From NCBI GenBank assembly GCA_020410785.1, contig CP084573.1, positions 1,405,632 through 1,469,631 on the forward strand: 64,000 bases of DNA. Direction: 5' to 3'. Below the pieces are notes generated by a model. The model was given only the letters and a program-made list of their open reading frames with translations. It searched no databases and was not told where the DNA came from. Origin of the DNA: Rickettsia endosymbiont of Culicoides impunctatus. Lineage in GTDB: Bacteria > Pseudomonadota > Alphaproteobacteria > Rickettsiales > Rickettsiaceae. Of the stretch, positions 37,436-47,616 are shown in pieces. Position numbers and translations under genes: made by a program. Numbering within the stretch: position 1 is the stretch's first letter; each line of letters starts with the position of its first letter.

Positions 37436-40087
37436 AATATGAATTATGATTATCTTAAAGAAATATCTGTTGGAGAGGATGTTTATAAAATTTTTGATAT
37501 AAATAAGGCGGCAAGTGATATTGGGCTTGAGTTAAAGCGTTTACCTTATAGTTTAAGGATATTATTTGAAAATGTTCTGCGTCTAACTGGTAGCCAAGAG
37601 AAGTTGTTGCTATTTAAAGAATGGCTTAAGGCAAGGAAATCCGAGGCTGAGATACCATTTATGCCAGCTAGGGTACTGATGCAGGATTTTACTGGCGTTC
37701 CGGCTATTGTTGATTTAGCTGCTATGCGTGATGCTATGAAAAAACTAGGGAAGAATCCATTAAAGATTAATCCTTTGATACCTGTTGATCTGGTAATAGA
37801 TCATTCGGTACAAGTCGATTATTATGGAACAAGTGAAGCTTTTGATAAAAATGTTACAATGGAAGTAGCTCGGAATATAGAGCGTTATGAGTTTTTAAAA
37901 TGGGGGCAGGAAGTATTTGATAATTTTAAAGTAGTACCCCCGGGAACAGGTATTTGTCATCAGGTTAATTTGGAATATTTAGCTAATGTTGTGTGGACTA
38001 AACAACAAGAAGGGGTAACTTTCGCTTATCCGGATACATTGGTTGGTACAGATAGTCATACTACGATGATTAATGGTCTGGCAGTTCTTGGTTGGGGAGT
38101 AGGGGGGATTGAAGCTGAGGCGGCAATGCTTGGTCAGCCTTTATCAATGATTATACCCGAGGTAATTGGCTTTAAATTGACTGGCTCTTTAAATGGGATG
38201 ATTACCGCTACAGATTTGGTGCTAACCGTTACCCAAATGTTAAGGAAGAAAAATGTCGTTGGCAAATTTGTCGAATTTTATGGAGATGGATTGGACTTTT
38301 TAACATTGGCAGATAGGGCAACTATTTCAAATATGGCTCCTGAATATGGTGCTACTTGTGGCTTCTTTCCAATTGACAATGAGACTATCAAATATCTTAA
38401 CTTGACGGCTAGAGAGCCAAATCGCATAAAATTAGTAGAGCAATATGCTAAGCTACAGTCATTATGGTACGAAACGACAATTATTCCAGAATATACTGAG
38501 ACATTAGAGCTGGATTTATCTACTATCGAAGCTTCTTTAGCAGGGCCAAGACGTCCACAAGATCGAGTTAACCTAAGAAATGCCGCCAGTAATTTTAACA
38601 GTGAACTAGCTTCTTTAACCAAAGGTGATGTTAATATTGATAAAAAATACCCTGTGACTGATGAATATGCAATCAGTCATGGTGATGTCGTAATAGCGGC
38701 AATTACTAGCTGTACCAATACTTCCAATCCTAATGTAATGGTTGCTGCTGGCTTGCTGGCTAAAAAAGCAGTAGAACTTGGACTAGTGAAAAAGCCATGG
38801 GTTAAGACCTCATTGGCTCCTGGTTCAAAAATAGTAACGGAATATTTGAAAAAAAGTGGGCTTGAGCAATATCTCAATGATTTAGGTTTTAATCTTGTTG
38901 GCTATGGGTGTACTACTTGTATCGGCAATTCTGGGTCACTGTTGCCGGAAATAGAAGAGACTATTACCAAAAACAATCTGGTTGTTGCTTCGGTATTATC
39001 TGGTAACAGAAATTTTGAGGGTAGGGTACATCCTTTAACCATAGCTAGTTATCTTGCCTCTCCGCCGCTAGTTATTGCTTATGCTATCACCGGTACTATC
39101 AACATTAATCTTGAGACTGATGTGATAGGAAAAAGTCATGATGGTAAGGATGTTTATCTTAAGGATATTTGGCCTACTCAACACTCGATACAGAAAATAA
39201 TTGAGGAATCTATTGACTGTAAAATGTTTAAGGAGAAATATAGTGATATATTCTTAGGTGATAAGGAATGGCAAAATATTAAGGTAACTAAAAGTGATAC
39301 TTATAATTGGAATAAAAATAGCACTTATATCAATAATCCACCTTATTTTGAAGGTATCGAGCATATATCCAGTGAATTGGGGGATATAGAATCTGCTAGG
39401 ATATTAGCCATCTTTGGCAATTCTATTACTACTGATCATATATCGCCAGCCGGAAATATTAGTAAAACAAGCCCTGCTGCTAAATATTTAACTGAGCAGG
39501 GTATTTTACCAGCAGATTTTAACTCTTATGGATCACGACGTGGCAATCATCAAGTAATGATGCGTGGGACTTTTGCCAATAATAGGATTAAAAATGCTAT
39601 GTGTCCTGGAATTGATGGGGGGATAACGATCAATCAACGGAATGGTCAACAAATGAGTATTTATGACGCCTCTCAGGATTATAAGGCTCATTCTATCCCT
39701 TTAGTAATTTTTGCAGGTAAAGAATATGGCTCTGGTTCGTCGAGAGATTGGGCAGCAAAAGGTACTAGTTTACTAGGAGTAAAAGCGGTAATTGCTGAAA
39801 GTTTTGAAAGAATTCATCGGTCAAATTTAGTTGGTATGGGCGTATTACCGCTTGTACTCACTTCTACTACGGTAAGTGATTTAAAACTTGATGGTTCTGA
39901 ATATATTACAATTACAGGCTTAAGTAATAAAGTAGGGCCTTATAAACAACTTAGTTGTGTTATCAAGAGGAAAAGTGATATAATTGAAACTATCGGCGTA
40001 ATATTACAAGCTTTTACAGATAATGAGATAGATTATATAAAATATGGTAGTATAATGCACTTAGTGGTTAAGAATTTTAGTAGTTAA
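37436..40087 (+). CDS. acnA: Aconitate hydratase A
   Basis: About 883 residues. The frame opens at GTG 37430 and ATG 37439 is the likely start (MNYDYLKEISVG). Iron-sulfur ligands are in SCTNTSNPNVM and GCTTCIGNSGSL. Other marks are PGTGICHQVNLEYL, DSHTTMINGL, the swivel domain with SYGSRRGNHQVMMRGTFAN, and the substrate-binding GKEYGSGSSRDWAAKG. Length is that of AcnA/IRP1-type aconitases. It interconverts citrate and isocitrate in the TCA cycle, and in some bacteria the apo-form binds mRNA. A small membrane protein gene follows closely. Confidence 0.95.
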   Translation, partial: NMNYDYLKEISVGEDVYKIFDINKAASDIGLELKRLPYSLRILFENVLRLTGSQEKLLLFKEWLKARKSEAEIPFMPARVLMQDFTGVPAIVDLAAMRDAMKKLGKNPLKINPLIPVDLVIDHSVQVDYYGTSEAFDKNVTMEVARNIERYEFLKWGQEVFDNFKVVPPGTGICHQVNLEYLANVVWTKQQEGVTFAYPDTLVGTDSHTTMINGLAVLGWGVGGIEAEAAMLGQPLSMIIPEVIGFKLTGSLNGMITATDLVLTVTQMLRKKNVVGKFVEFYGDGLDFLTLADRATISNMAPEYGATCGFFPIDNETIKYLNLTAREPNRIKLVEQYAKLQSLWYETTIIPEYTETLELDLSTIEASLAGPRRPQDRVNLRNAASNFNSELASLTKGDVNIDKKYPVTDEYAISHGDVVIAAITSCTNTSNPNVMVAAGLLAKKAVELGLVKKPWVKTSLAPGSKIVTEYLKKSGLEQYLNDLGFNLVGYGCTTCIGNSGSLLPEIEETITKNNLVVASVLSGNRNFEGRVHPLTIASYLASPPLVIAYAITGTININLETDVIGKSHDGKDVYLKDIWPTQHSIQKIIEESIDCKMFKEKYSDIFLGDKEWQNIKVTKSDTYNWNKNSTYINNPPYFEGIEHISSELGDIESARILAIFGNSITTDHISPAGNISKTSPAAKYLTEQGILPADFNSYGSRRGNHQVMMRGTFANNRIKNAMCPGIDGGITINQRNGQQMSIYDASQDYKAHSIPLVIFAGKEYGSGSSRDWAAKGTSLLGVKAVIAESFERIHRSNLVGMGVLPLVLTSTTVSDLKLDGSEYITITGLSNKVGPYKQLSCVIKRKSDIIETIGVILQAFTDNEIDYIKYGSIMHLVVKNFSS

Positions 40088-40099
40088 AAAGTTGAAGAG

Positions 40100-40462
40100 A
40101 TGAAAATGGATAAGGAAATTAAAAAATATATAGCAGCAGGAAAAACTAATCTTGTCGTAACTTATATATTATTTTTATGTGGAATAGTTGCTCCGTTATT
40201 ACCTATTATTGGTGCAGTTTTTTCCTATATTAATAAGGATATTAAAAATAAATATTTATCTAGCCATTATATTTTTATATGGCGGACTTTTTGGATAGGA
40301 TTCGTTGGTATGATGATATCTATAATAACCACTATAATACTAATTGGTCCTGTATTGTATGTATGTTTGTTGGTGTGGTTTATATTAAGGATTGCTATGG
40401 GTTTTAAATATTTATTAAATGGTGTGGAGCATCCGAACTACATGACTTACTGGATAAAATAA
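40100..40462 (+). CDS. Small membrane protein, DUF4870-like
   Basis: 120 residues, ATG 40100 or 40106. Three hydrophobic helices with a short basic N-terminus (MDKEIKKYIAAGKTNLVVTYILF) and LLPIIGAVFSYINKD between helices. The pattern of helices and the C-terminal AMGFKYLLNGVEHPN resemble small DUF4870-type proteins common in alphaproteobacteria. Function unknown. It lies between acnA and queF with 12-bp and 1-bp gaps, so it is probably cotranscribed with them. Confidence 0.7.
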   Translation: MKMDKEIKKYIAAGKTNLVVTYILFLCGIVAPLLPIIGAVFSYINKDIKNKYLSSHYIFIWRTFWIGFVGMMISIITTIILIGPVLYVCLLVWFILRIAMGFKYLLNGVEHPNYMTYWIK

Positions 40463-40463
40463 A

Positions 40464-41294
40464 ATGGATTTGGAAACTATACTTGGCAAACAAACTTCAT
40501 ATATAGATGTGTACGATAATAGTTTATTACAACCAATTAGTCGTAAATTTGCTAGAGAGCAATTACAGATAACAGGTGATTTACCTTTTTATGGCTTTGA
40601 TATTTGGAATTGTTATGAGGTCTCTTGGCTAAGCCAAACTGGTAAACCTGAGGTACGGATATTGGAATTTATGGTGAGTAGTGATTCACCTAATATTATA
40701 GAATCAAAGTCACTAAAGCTTTACTTAAATTCTTTTAGTAATACTAAGCTTAGCAGTTCAGAGCAAGTAATAGAGTTAATTACCAGGGATTTAGGTCTAA
40801 TATTTGGGTCAGATGTAATAGTGTTGTTAAAAGATTTAGAGTCATATGATGGCACTAGGCTGCAGTCTTTTTCAGGTGTAAATCTCGATAAATTAGATGT
40901 GACAATTACTAGTTTTGAAATTAGCCAGAACTTGCCAAAATTGTTGGAAGATGATACGAATATCGTCGATGAGGTGCTATATTCTAATTTGCTCAAATCA
41001 AATTGTTTAGTTACTCAACAGCCAGATTGGGCATCAGTACAGATTAGTTATCGAGGCAGAAAAATTGACCATAGTTCTTTATTAAAATATTTGGTGTCGT
41101 TTCGTAATCATAATGAGTTTCATGAACAATGTATTGAGCGTATTTTTTGTGATATTAGTAAGTTTTGTATTCCCGATGAATTAACTGTTTATGCCAGATA
41201 TACAAGACGTGGCGGCATAGATATTAACCCTATAAGGTCTAGTAGCAATCTAGATGTTACGAAAATTAGCAATTTAAGACATATTCGTCAATAA
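40464..41294 (+). CDS. queF: NADPH-dependent 7-cyano-7-deazaguanine reductase
   Basis: 276 residues, the long (E. coli-type, tandem-domain) form. Marks: GFDIWNCYEVSWLSQTGKP, then SSDSPNIIESKSLKLYLNSF, which is the QueF signature, the catalytic Cys in SNCLVTQQPDWASVQ, and the C-terminal YARYTRRGGIDINPIRS. The enzyme reduces preQ0 to preQ1 in queuosine synthesis. It starts 1 bp after the previous stop. Queuosine enzymes are kept in many rickettsiae that salvage precursors. Confidence 0.95.
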   Translation: MDLETILGKQTSYIDVYDNSLLQPISRKFAREQLQITGDLPFYGFDIWNCYEVSWLSQTGKPEVRILEFMVSSDSPNIIESKSLKLYLNSFSNTKLSSSEQVIELITRDLGLIFGSDVIVLLKDLESYDGTRLQSFSGVNLDKLDVTITSFEISQNLPKLLEDDTNIVDEVLYSNLLKSNCLVTQQPDWASVQISYRGRKIDHSSLLKYLVSFRNHNEFHEQCIERIFCDISKFCIPDELTVYARYTRRGGIDINPIRSSSNLDVTKISNLRHIRQ

Positions 41295-41427
41295 TTACTG
41301 AGTAGCTAACATTAATTTGTTGTATATATATTTATAATAAGGTATTTTTAGTGGAAAAAATATGGGCAAAAGTAAGTTATAGCTAATAGTATCTGTATAT
41401 TAGCGAGGAGTCGGTTTGTAACACCTC

Positions 41428-41519
41428 GTCATTGCGAGGAGCCGCAAAGCGGCGACGCGGCAATCCAAGAAAGTGATTAGAAATAGATTGCTTCGACTAC
41501 TATATGGTCTCGCAATGAC
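41428..41519. repeat. Complete family-A hairpin repeat
   Basis: 92 bp, from gtcattgcgaggagccgcaa to ggtctcgcaatgac, with an internal inversion (caatccaag ... gattgcttcg). Each half is itself a stem. It occupies the gap between queF and the ABC permease. Confidence 0.85.
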
Positions 41520-41582
41520 GTATAGAAATAGATTTAATTATCTCCTGTATTGAAACGAATTCAGGAAATTTAAGAGTGTTAG

Positions 41583-42242
41583 ATGTTTGAGCAATTACTT
41601 GATTTTTCTTCTATATATTTTATTATAGAAGGGATGGTAGTAACACTAAAATATAGCTTAGTTTCAGTGTTATTTGGATTGATTATCGGTACTTTACTAG
41701 CAATTTGTAAGGTAAGCAAAAGTCATGCCTTAAGGCTATTTGCTAATTTTTATACATCAATTTTTCGTGGTACACCACTACTTATCCAACTTAGCATAAT
41801 TTATTTTGGTTTGCCTGGGGTAATTGGTATTAAGCTTGGGGTATTCGCTGCAGGTACCATAGCTTTCTCATTAAATTCAGGGGCATATGTTTCGGAAATA
41901 ATTAGAGCTGGAATGAATGCTGTTGATAAGGGGCAGATTGAAGCGGCTAAGGCGTTAGGCATACCTGAAAGATTAATGATCAAAGATATCATCTTACCGC
42001 AAGCTATAAGAAATATTTTACCTTCACTGGTTAATGAGCTTATTAACCTAATCAAAGAGTCGTCGATTATATCAATGATCGGTGAAATGGATTTAATGCG
42101 GAGAGCTCAGCTAGTATCACTGGAACATTATACTTATTTTACGCCTTTGTTAATAGCAGGGCTTTGTTATTATGTTATGGTAATAATTATTAGTAACTTA
42201 GCCAAAATTCTTGAGAAAAAATTAACAATTGGTATTGAGTAG
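41583..42242 (+). CDS. glnP: Amino-acid ABC transporter permease, GlnP/HisM family
   Basis: 219 residues with five hydrophobic helices. The polar amino-acid permease start YFIIEGMVVTLKYSLVSVL and FYTSIFRGTPLLIQL are present, and the EAA loop reads DKGQIEAAKALGIPERLMIKDIILPQA. Such permeases pair with a GlnQ-type ATPase and a periplasmic binding protein, neither of which is in the window. Substrate (glutamine, glutamate or another polar amino acid) is inferred from family only. The RND pump gene follows after 11 bp. Confidence 0.9.
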   Translation: MFEQLLDFSSIYFIIEGMVVTLKYSLVSVLFGLIIGTLLAICKVSKSHALRLFANFYTSIFRGTPLLIQLSIIYFGLPGVIGIKLGVFAAGTIAFSLNSGAYVSEIIRAGMNAVDKGQIEAAKALGIPERLMIKDIILPQAIRNILPSLVNELINLIKESSIISMIGEMDLMRRAQLVSLEHYTYFTPLLIAGLCYYVMVIIISNLAKILEKKLTIGIE

Positions 42243-42253
42243 GATTTGTTTAT

Positions 42254-45200
42254 ATGTATTTAAGTGAAATATGCATCAAGCGTCCAGTATTTGCAACAGT
42301 TCTGAGTCTAGTAATTGTTATTTTAGGAGCTGTATTTTTTACTAAACTACAAATTAGGGGGATTCCCGATATCTCTTCTTCTGTAATAACAGTATATGCA
42401 GATTATCCTGGGGCGGATGCTCTTTATATGGAAAAAGAAATTACCACTCGTATTGAAAAGGCTCTAAAAACTATAAAAAATCTTGATTCTATCACTTCCC
42501 AAAGTGCGACAGGTAGTAGCCATATCTCTTTAACATTTTTATCATCGGCTAATATCGAAGCATCCTTAAATGAGGTTCGGTCTAAAATTGCTGAGATAAG
42601 CTATATATTTCCCAAAGATATGCAAGCCCCTTATATTGGTAAGCACGATGCTAATAATTATCCTAGTTTGTTCTTAAGCATTAGTAGTGACGTATATAAT
42701 AATTTGCAATTAACTCAGATTGCTCAAGAGAATGTAGTCAACCTTTTAGAAAAACTTGAAACAATAGGTCGAGTAGAAGTGCATGGTGGTAAATATTATT
42801 CTATGCGGATAGAGCCAGATCCGGTAAAATTATATCAGCATAAAATGTCGGTGTTGGAAATTGAAAATGCTATAAAAAAACAAAATATCTATTATCCGGC
42901 AGGAATTATTAAAACCGCCATCCGTGATTTTACTGTAAGATTAGATGGGTCTTTAAGTAAACCGGAACAGTTTGAACAAATTATACTAAAAGTAACAGAT
43001 GCCAGTATATTAAGATTACAAGATATTGCTAAAGTGTATTTAGCTCCTCCAGAAAATAATACAATTGTTAGATATAACGACAAAAGTGCATTAATACTTG
43101 GTCTTGTCAAACAATCAAAGGCAAACATACTTGAGTTATCTAAAGAGGTTAGGTCGTCACTAGATAAAATTAAAAAGAATTTACCTAATGGGGTAACAAT
43201 TGATATAGCCTATGATGAGTCAATTCCAGTTAATGCCTCAGTCAAATCAGTATTCTTCACGATCTTTGAAGCATTAATTTTAGTTATAATAGTAGTATAT
43301 TTATTTCTGGCATCAGTAAGAATCACTCTGATACCACTTGTAACCATTCCGGTATCGCTGATTGGTACATTTATTGTCATGTATTATTTAGGATTTTCTA
43401 TTAACATATTTACCCTTTTAGCAATGATATTGGCTATTGGTTTGGTGGTAGATGATGCAATAGTAATGCTGGAAAATATTTTTAGATACAATGAGATGGG
43501 ACATTCTGCTATGGAATCTGCCATCCTGGCATCTAAGGAAATTGGTTTTGCTATTATAGCAATGACTATAACACTTGCCTCAGTATTCTTACCAATAGGT
43601 TTTATTGACGGATCTATGGGTAAGTTATTCATTGAATTTGCTTGGACCTTAGCATTATGTGTGTTAGTTTCTGGTTTTGTTGCTTTAACTTTGACGCCAA
43701 TGATGGCAAGTCGCATGATTGGCAAAAATGACCAACCTTCCTTAGGGTTTTTAGTTAAATTTGACCAGTTTATTAAATTAGTCCAAAGCAAGTATTTGGT
43801 CTATTTAAATCTTGCTTTTGATCATAAAAAGCAATTCTCACTTATTATTGCCCTATCTTTAGTGGTGCTAGTCGTTAGTTTTATCTTTGTTCCAAAGGTG
43901 TTTATTCCTCAGGAGGATGATGGCATTGTGAATCTTTCCTTCGTTGGTCCTCAAGGTTCTAATAGTGAACAATCAGAAAGATCAATAATAGAAGTTGAAA
44001 AAATACTTAGTTCTTACAAAGATATCGCAGGTTATTTGATAGTAATAAAAGGGGGGCATGGTCATGGTTTTATACCTCTTAAAGATTGGAAAGTAAGGTC
44101 AATGTCACAAACAACTATAATAAACTTACTTAATCAGCAATTTCAACAAATAGCTGGAATATCAATTTTTGCAGTGGAACCACGCTCAATGGTTAGTGAT
44201 AATGCTGGAAGTCCTATGGAATTTACTTTGCAATCCTCGCTTGAATATGAGCAATTAGTTCAAATATCAGAGAAATTCGTCGATACTATGAAGAAAAAAC
44301 CAGCTTTTATGAATATTTACAGTAATGTAGATTCCTCTATGCCGACCATTGACGTAATTGTTAACCGAGATAAAGCTTACCTTTATGGTGTGAGTTTAGA
44401 AAATATAGGGTTAACATTGCAATATTTGCTAGCAGGAAAGCAGCTTGGTGATTTTAGAATGGGCAATGAATTGTATGATATAACTATGCAGTATAATTTA
44501 AAACATCGTAGTAATATCGATCACTTTAGTAAGATACTGATACCAACCAATAAACCAACTAATAATTTATTGCCATTAAATGTCGTGGCTAATATAGTTG
44601 AGAAAGTATCTATCAAATATTATAATCATTATAATAATGCTAGATCAGTAACCATCTCGGCATATTTAGCCCCAAACCAAAAAATTACCGATGCAATAAA
44701 GCAAGTGAATAACATAGCTAATGAATTATTGGATAATAATACCACTATTCTAGAATATATTGGCGAAATTAAGAAAAAGGCTGAATCAGAAGGTACTATG
44801 ACTACTACGTTCTTATTTGCTTTATTGTTTATTTACTTAGTGCTTTCAGCACAATTTGAAAGTTTTACTGATCCGATATTAATCCTTATTGCTGTACCAT
44901 TTTCATTTACTGGTGGCGTATTAACACTCTGGATATTTGGTAATACGTTTAATATGTATAGTAGTATTGGCTTGCTCACTTTAATTGGTTTGATCACAAA
45001 AAATTCTATTATGATCGTAGAATTTACTAATAACTTAAGAAGCCAAGGATTAAATATTAGAGAAGCTGTAACTAAAGCTTCTAGCTTAAGGCTTAGACCA
45101 ATTCTAATGACTACTCTAGCAACCATTTTTGGAGCAGTATCATTAGTTATCGCCTCAGGAGCAGGAGCCGAAGCTCAAAAGTCTATTGGTTTGGTAATAG

Positions 45201-45286
45201 TTGGGGGTATGACTATTGGAACTCTGTTTACTATATTTGTTATTCCAGTTTTATATCAAAGTTTTAAAAGGGAATCATTAACTTAA
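42254..45286 (+). CDS. RND family efflux permease
   Basis: 1,010 residues, full length. Twelve membrane helices in the AcrB layout, with the N-terminal SEICIKRPVFATVLSLVIVILG. Helix 4 keeps the proton-relay aspartates in AIGLVVDDAIVMLENI. Other marks: GFIDGSMGKLFIEFAWTLAL, a porter domain, and FNMYSSIGLLTLIGLITKNSIMIVEF in the second half. It is an inner-membrane proton-driven exporter that works with a periplasmic adaptor and an outer-membrane channel; neither is nearby. Drug or lipid substrates cannot be deduced. Confidence 0.92.
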   Translation: MYLSEICIKRPVFATVLSLVIVILGAVFFTKLQIRGIPDISSSVITVYADYPGADALYMEKEITTRIEKALKTIKNLDSITSQSATGSSHISLTFLSSANIEASLNEVRSKIAEISYIFPKDMQAPYIGKHDANNYPSLFLSISSDVYNNLQLTQIAQENVVNLLEKLETIGRVEVHGGKYYSMRIEPDPVKLYQHKMSVLEIENAIKKQNIYYPAGIIKTAIRDFTVRLDGSLSKPEQFEQIILKVTDASILRLQDIAKVYLAPPENNTIVRYNDKSALILGLVKQSKANILELSKEVRSSLDKIKKNLPNGVTIDIAYDESIPVNASVKSVFFTIFEALILVIIVVYLFLASVRITLIPLVTIPVSLIGTFIVMYYLGFSINIFTLLAMILAIGLVVDDAIVMLENIFRYNEMGHSAMESAILASKEIGFAIIAMTITLASVFLPIGFIDGSMGKLFIEFAWTLALCVLVSGFVALTLTPMMASRMIGKNDQPSLGFLVKFDQFIKLVQSKYLVYLNLAFDHKKQFSLIIALSLVVLVVSFIFVPKVFIPQEDDGIVNLSFVGPQGSNSEQSERSIIEVEKILSSYKDIAGYLIVIKGGHGHGFIPLKDWKVRSMSQTTIINLLNQQFQQIAGISIFAVEPRSMVSDNAGSPMEFTLQSSLEYEQLVQISEKFVDTMKKKPAFMNIYSNVDSSMPTIDVIVNRDKAYLYGVSLENIGLTLQYLLAGKQLGDFRMGNELYDITMQYNLKHRSNIDHFSKILIPTNKPTNNLLPLNVVANIVEKVSIKYYNHYNNARSVTISAYLAPNQKITDAIKQVNNIANELLDNNTTILEYIGEIKKKAESEGTMTTTFLFALLFIYLVLSAQFESFTDPILILIAVPFSFTGGVLTLWIFGNTFNMYSSIGLLTLIGLITKNSIMIVEFTNNLRSQGLNIREAVTKASSLRLRPILMTTLATIFGAVSLVIASGAGAEAQKSIGLVIVGGMTIGTLFTIFVIPVLYQSFKRESLT

Positions 45287-45309
45287 TGTCGAATACTCTT
45301 ACCTAAGCT

Positions 45310-45403
45310 GTCATTGCGAGGAGCTACTTTAGTAGCAGCGAAGCAATCCATTTCTAACCATTTTCCTGGATTGCTTCGTCGGCTTACGCCTTCTCGCAAT
45401 GAC
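45310..45403. repeat. Complete family-A hairpin repeat
   Basis: 94 bp, gtcattgcgaggagctactt to gccttctcgcaatgac, with central caatccatttc and ctggattgcttcg. It lies between the convergent RND pump and gapR-like genes, where it might also act as a terminator. Confidence 0.87.
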
Positions 45404-45521
45404 GTCTTGTACTTTAACTTTTTTCCCGTGAACGCTCACAAAACCTAATATATATAATATCGTGAGTACTAAATTCAATAAGAGTCGACGTTTAATTATA
45501 GCAATATTTTGCAAATAATTG

Positions 45522-45758
45522 TTAAATATTCAACGCTCCACGATATATCTCTATTAGGCTATCTTCTTCAGCAAGATCATCTTTATCTTTTTTCTTAAGT
45601 TTCAGAACATGCTTAATTATCTTAATATCATAGCCTTTATGTTTAGCTTCTTCATAAGCATCCTTTATTAGATCGGTCAGTTCGGTTTTCTCTTCCTCTA
45701 ATTTTTCAAGTTTACTGATAGTGTCAATTAAATCTTGTGAATCGATTATCTCTGTCAT
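45522..45758 (-). CDS. gapR: GapR-like (DUF2312) DNA-binding protein
   Basis: 78 residues. Sequence DSQDLIDTISKLEKLEEEKTE (coiled-coil helix) followed by IKDAYEEAKHKGYDIKIIKHVLKLKKKD is the DUF2312 signature. In Caulobacter, GapR binds overtwisted AT-rich DNA ahead of replication and transcription and stimulates topoisomerases. Length is normal. The gene is near dacF on the same strand with a 42-bp gap, a pairing I would call only positional. Confidence 0.9.
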   Translation of the reverse strand: MTEIIDSQDLIDTISKLEKLEEEKTELTDLIKDAYEEAKHKGYDIKIIKHVLKLKKKDKDDLAEEDSLIEIYRGALNI

Positions 45759-45800
45759 AATTATAAATATTATAAGTTTAGTAAAATGCCAATTACCAAA

Positions 45801-47036
45801 TTATTTGCTAAAAAACAAATAATTAAAGTAGCAAGCTATTCTCTTCAAAAATCCTACTTTGTCAATGGATTCTTTAGCAAGAAGAGCTATTTCTTGAACA
45901 TCATTGTCAACAGTTACAGTTATTTTACCAACAATATCCCCAGCCTTTAAAGGAGCTGAAACAGTTGACGGTATCGATATTTTTATATCAATTTTTTCTT
46001 GGTTAGAACGTGGCACAACCATTGACAACTTTTCTGCTGCTACAAGTTGCACTTTATCCTTTACACCAAGCCATACATCAGTTTCTGATATTATATCACC
46101 TTTGGCATAAAACTTTTTGTTAATAAAGTTTTGCTTAATCCAATCTAATAGCATTAGAGATTCATCAGCTCGCTTTTTCATAGAACTAAGACCATTAATA
46201 ACCATAATATAGCGACGCCCATCATCTATACATGATGCTACCATACCATAACCCCCATCATCAGTATATCCTGTTTTAATACCATCACATCCAACTTCTT
46301 TATATAATAAGGGATTACGATTTCCTTGAATAATAGGGCGACCTTTTTGATCTTTACCGAAAGTAAAATATTTTTCACTATAAATGCGATAAAACTCTGG
46401 GTGGTTTTTAATAAGAGCTCTGCTAAGTAGTGTAAGATCATAGGCGGTACTATAATGATTTTCTGCTGACCAACCACTAGCATTAACAAAATGAGTATCC
46501 TTCATACCTATTTTCTGTGCTTGTAAATTCATAGCCTCAACAAAATTTTCTTCCGTTCCGTACAACCCTTCAGCCGCTACAATACAAGCATCATTTCCTG
46601 ATTGAATAATAATACCATTCAAAATATCTTCAAGACGTACCATTTCACCTAGAGGCATGAAAGATTTTGACCCTCCCATACGCCAAGCTTTCTCACTTAC
46701 AATAAAATGCGAATCAAACGACACCTCGCCCTTCTGAATTTTCTCTTCAATAAGATAAGATGTCATTATTTTGGTCATCGATGAAGGAGTCATACGCTCA
46801 TAAGCATTCTTTGCCAACAACACTTTACCTGTAGCGTAATCTATGACTATTGCTTGCTTTGCTTCAAGGGTTATTGCATTACTATCAGAATGATGAATCA
46901 CATTATTATTTTCCTCTGTGCTAGATGTCACTGCTTTAATAGGAGACTCTGCCTTAACAGTAACAATAGGTAATATTAAGAGACAAATTAATATCAAATA
47001 TAGTGTAAATATCGAAATTTTATAAATCTTGTTCAT
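45801..47036 (-). CDS. dacF: D-alanyl-D-alanine carboxypeptidase (PBP5/6 class)
   Basis: 411 residues. Signal peptide or anchor (LYLILICLLILPIVTVKA), then the penicillin-binding motifs SxxK (TPSSMTKIMTSYL), SxN (QSGNDACIVAAE) and KTG (GIKTGYTDDGGYGMVAS). A C-terminal beta domain and an end that may lie along the membrane (KRIACYFNYLFF) complete the class. It trims pentapeptide side chains of peptidoglycan in the periplasm. Presence is consistent with a Rickettsiaceae member that keeps a cell wall. Confidence 0.92.
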   Translation of the reverse strand: MNKIYKISIFTLYLILICLLILPIVTVKAESPIKAVTSSTEENNNVIHHSDSNAITLEAKQAIVIDYATGKVLLAKNAYERMTPSSMTKIMTSYLIEEKIQKGEVSFDSHFIVSEKAWRMGGSKSFMPLGEMVRLEDILNGIIIQSGNDACIVAAEGLYGTEENFVEAMNLQAQKIGMKDTHFVNASGWSAENHYSTAYDLTLLSRALIKNHPEFYRIYSEKYFTFGKDQKGRPIIQGNRNPLLYKEVGCDGIKTGYTDDGGYGMVASCIDDGRRYIMVINGLSSMKKRADESLMLLDWIKQNFINKKFYAKGDIISETDVWLGVKDKVQLVAAEKLSMVVPRSNQEKIDIKISIPSTVSAPLKAGDIVGKITVTVDNDVQEIALLAKESIDKVGFLKRIACYFNYLFFSK

Positions 47037-47115
47037 GTAATGCCATAGTTGTCAATTTTATTTCCACATCATAATATTTATTTCAACACATGAAAGGATA
47101 AAACTTAATATAAAA

Positions 47116-47616
47116 TCAGTTATTATACCATAAAGGTGGTTCTCTGTTAATCCATTTCGGTGGTAATTTATCATGGTGCCATTTTGCATTGAGATATTTT
47201 CTATAAGCTTCACAAGGATCGCTAATATGCTTAAAATCCACCTGCATGCTCTCTGATTTAGTACAATTAGCAAATGGAGTTATTATGCCATCTTGAATAT
47301 CAGTTCTACGTTCTAACAAATATGGTAATAACCTTGTGGAAGCATGTTTTTTGTTATAACGAAAATTATATTCTTCGCATAATGCTAAAAAATGCTGAAA
47401 TAACCAGTCCCAATTGCCAATATTCAATGCCGCCCAGATAGTACATGGGTGCTTCATGTGAGTTGGTTTGTAGATATGATCATATATAACGCCGCTATTA
47501 ATGAATATTGCGGTACTTAACAATTGTGCTGTTTCTAAAACCATTTTAACTACACGTTTGTTATCCAAGGCATGTGCAGATATTACAGGACAGTTATTAG
47601 TAACAAAAATATTCAT
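47116..47616 (-). CDS. Phage-type conserved protein of unknown function
   Basis: 166 residues. The start MNIFVTNNCPVISAHALDNK RVVKMVLETAQLLSTA and the segment HPCTIWAALNIGNWDWLFQHF followed by LCEEYNFRY resemble a family of small conserved proteins I know mainly from tailed phages. No catalytic motif is assigned. There is no phage context nearby, so it may be an isolated transfer or a domesticated gene. The 295 bp upstream (47617-47911) are AT-rich and show nothing recognisable. Confidence 0.6.
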   Translation of the reverse strand: MNIFVTNNCPVISAHALDNKRVVKMVLETAQLLSTAIFINSGVIYDHIYKPTHMKHPCTIWAALNIGNWDWLFQHFLALCEEYNFRYNKKHASTRLLPYLLERRTDIQDGIITPFANCTKSESMQVDFKHISDPCEAYRKYLNAKWHHDKLPPKWINREPPLWYNN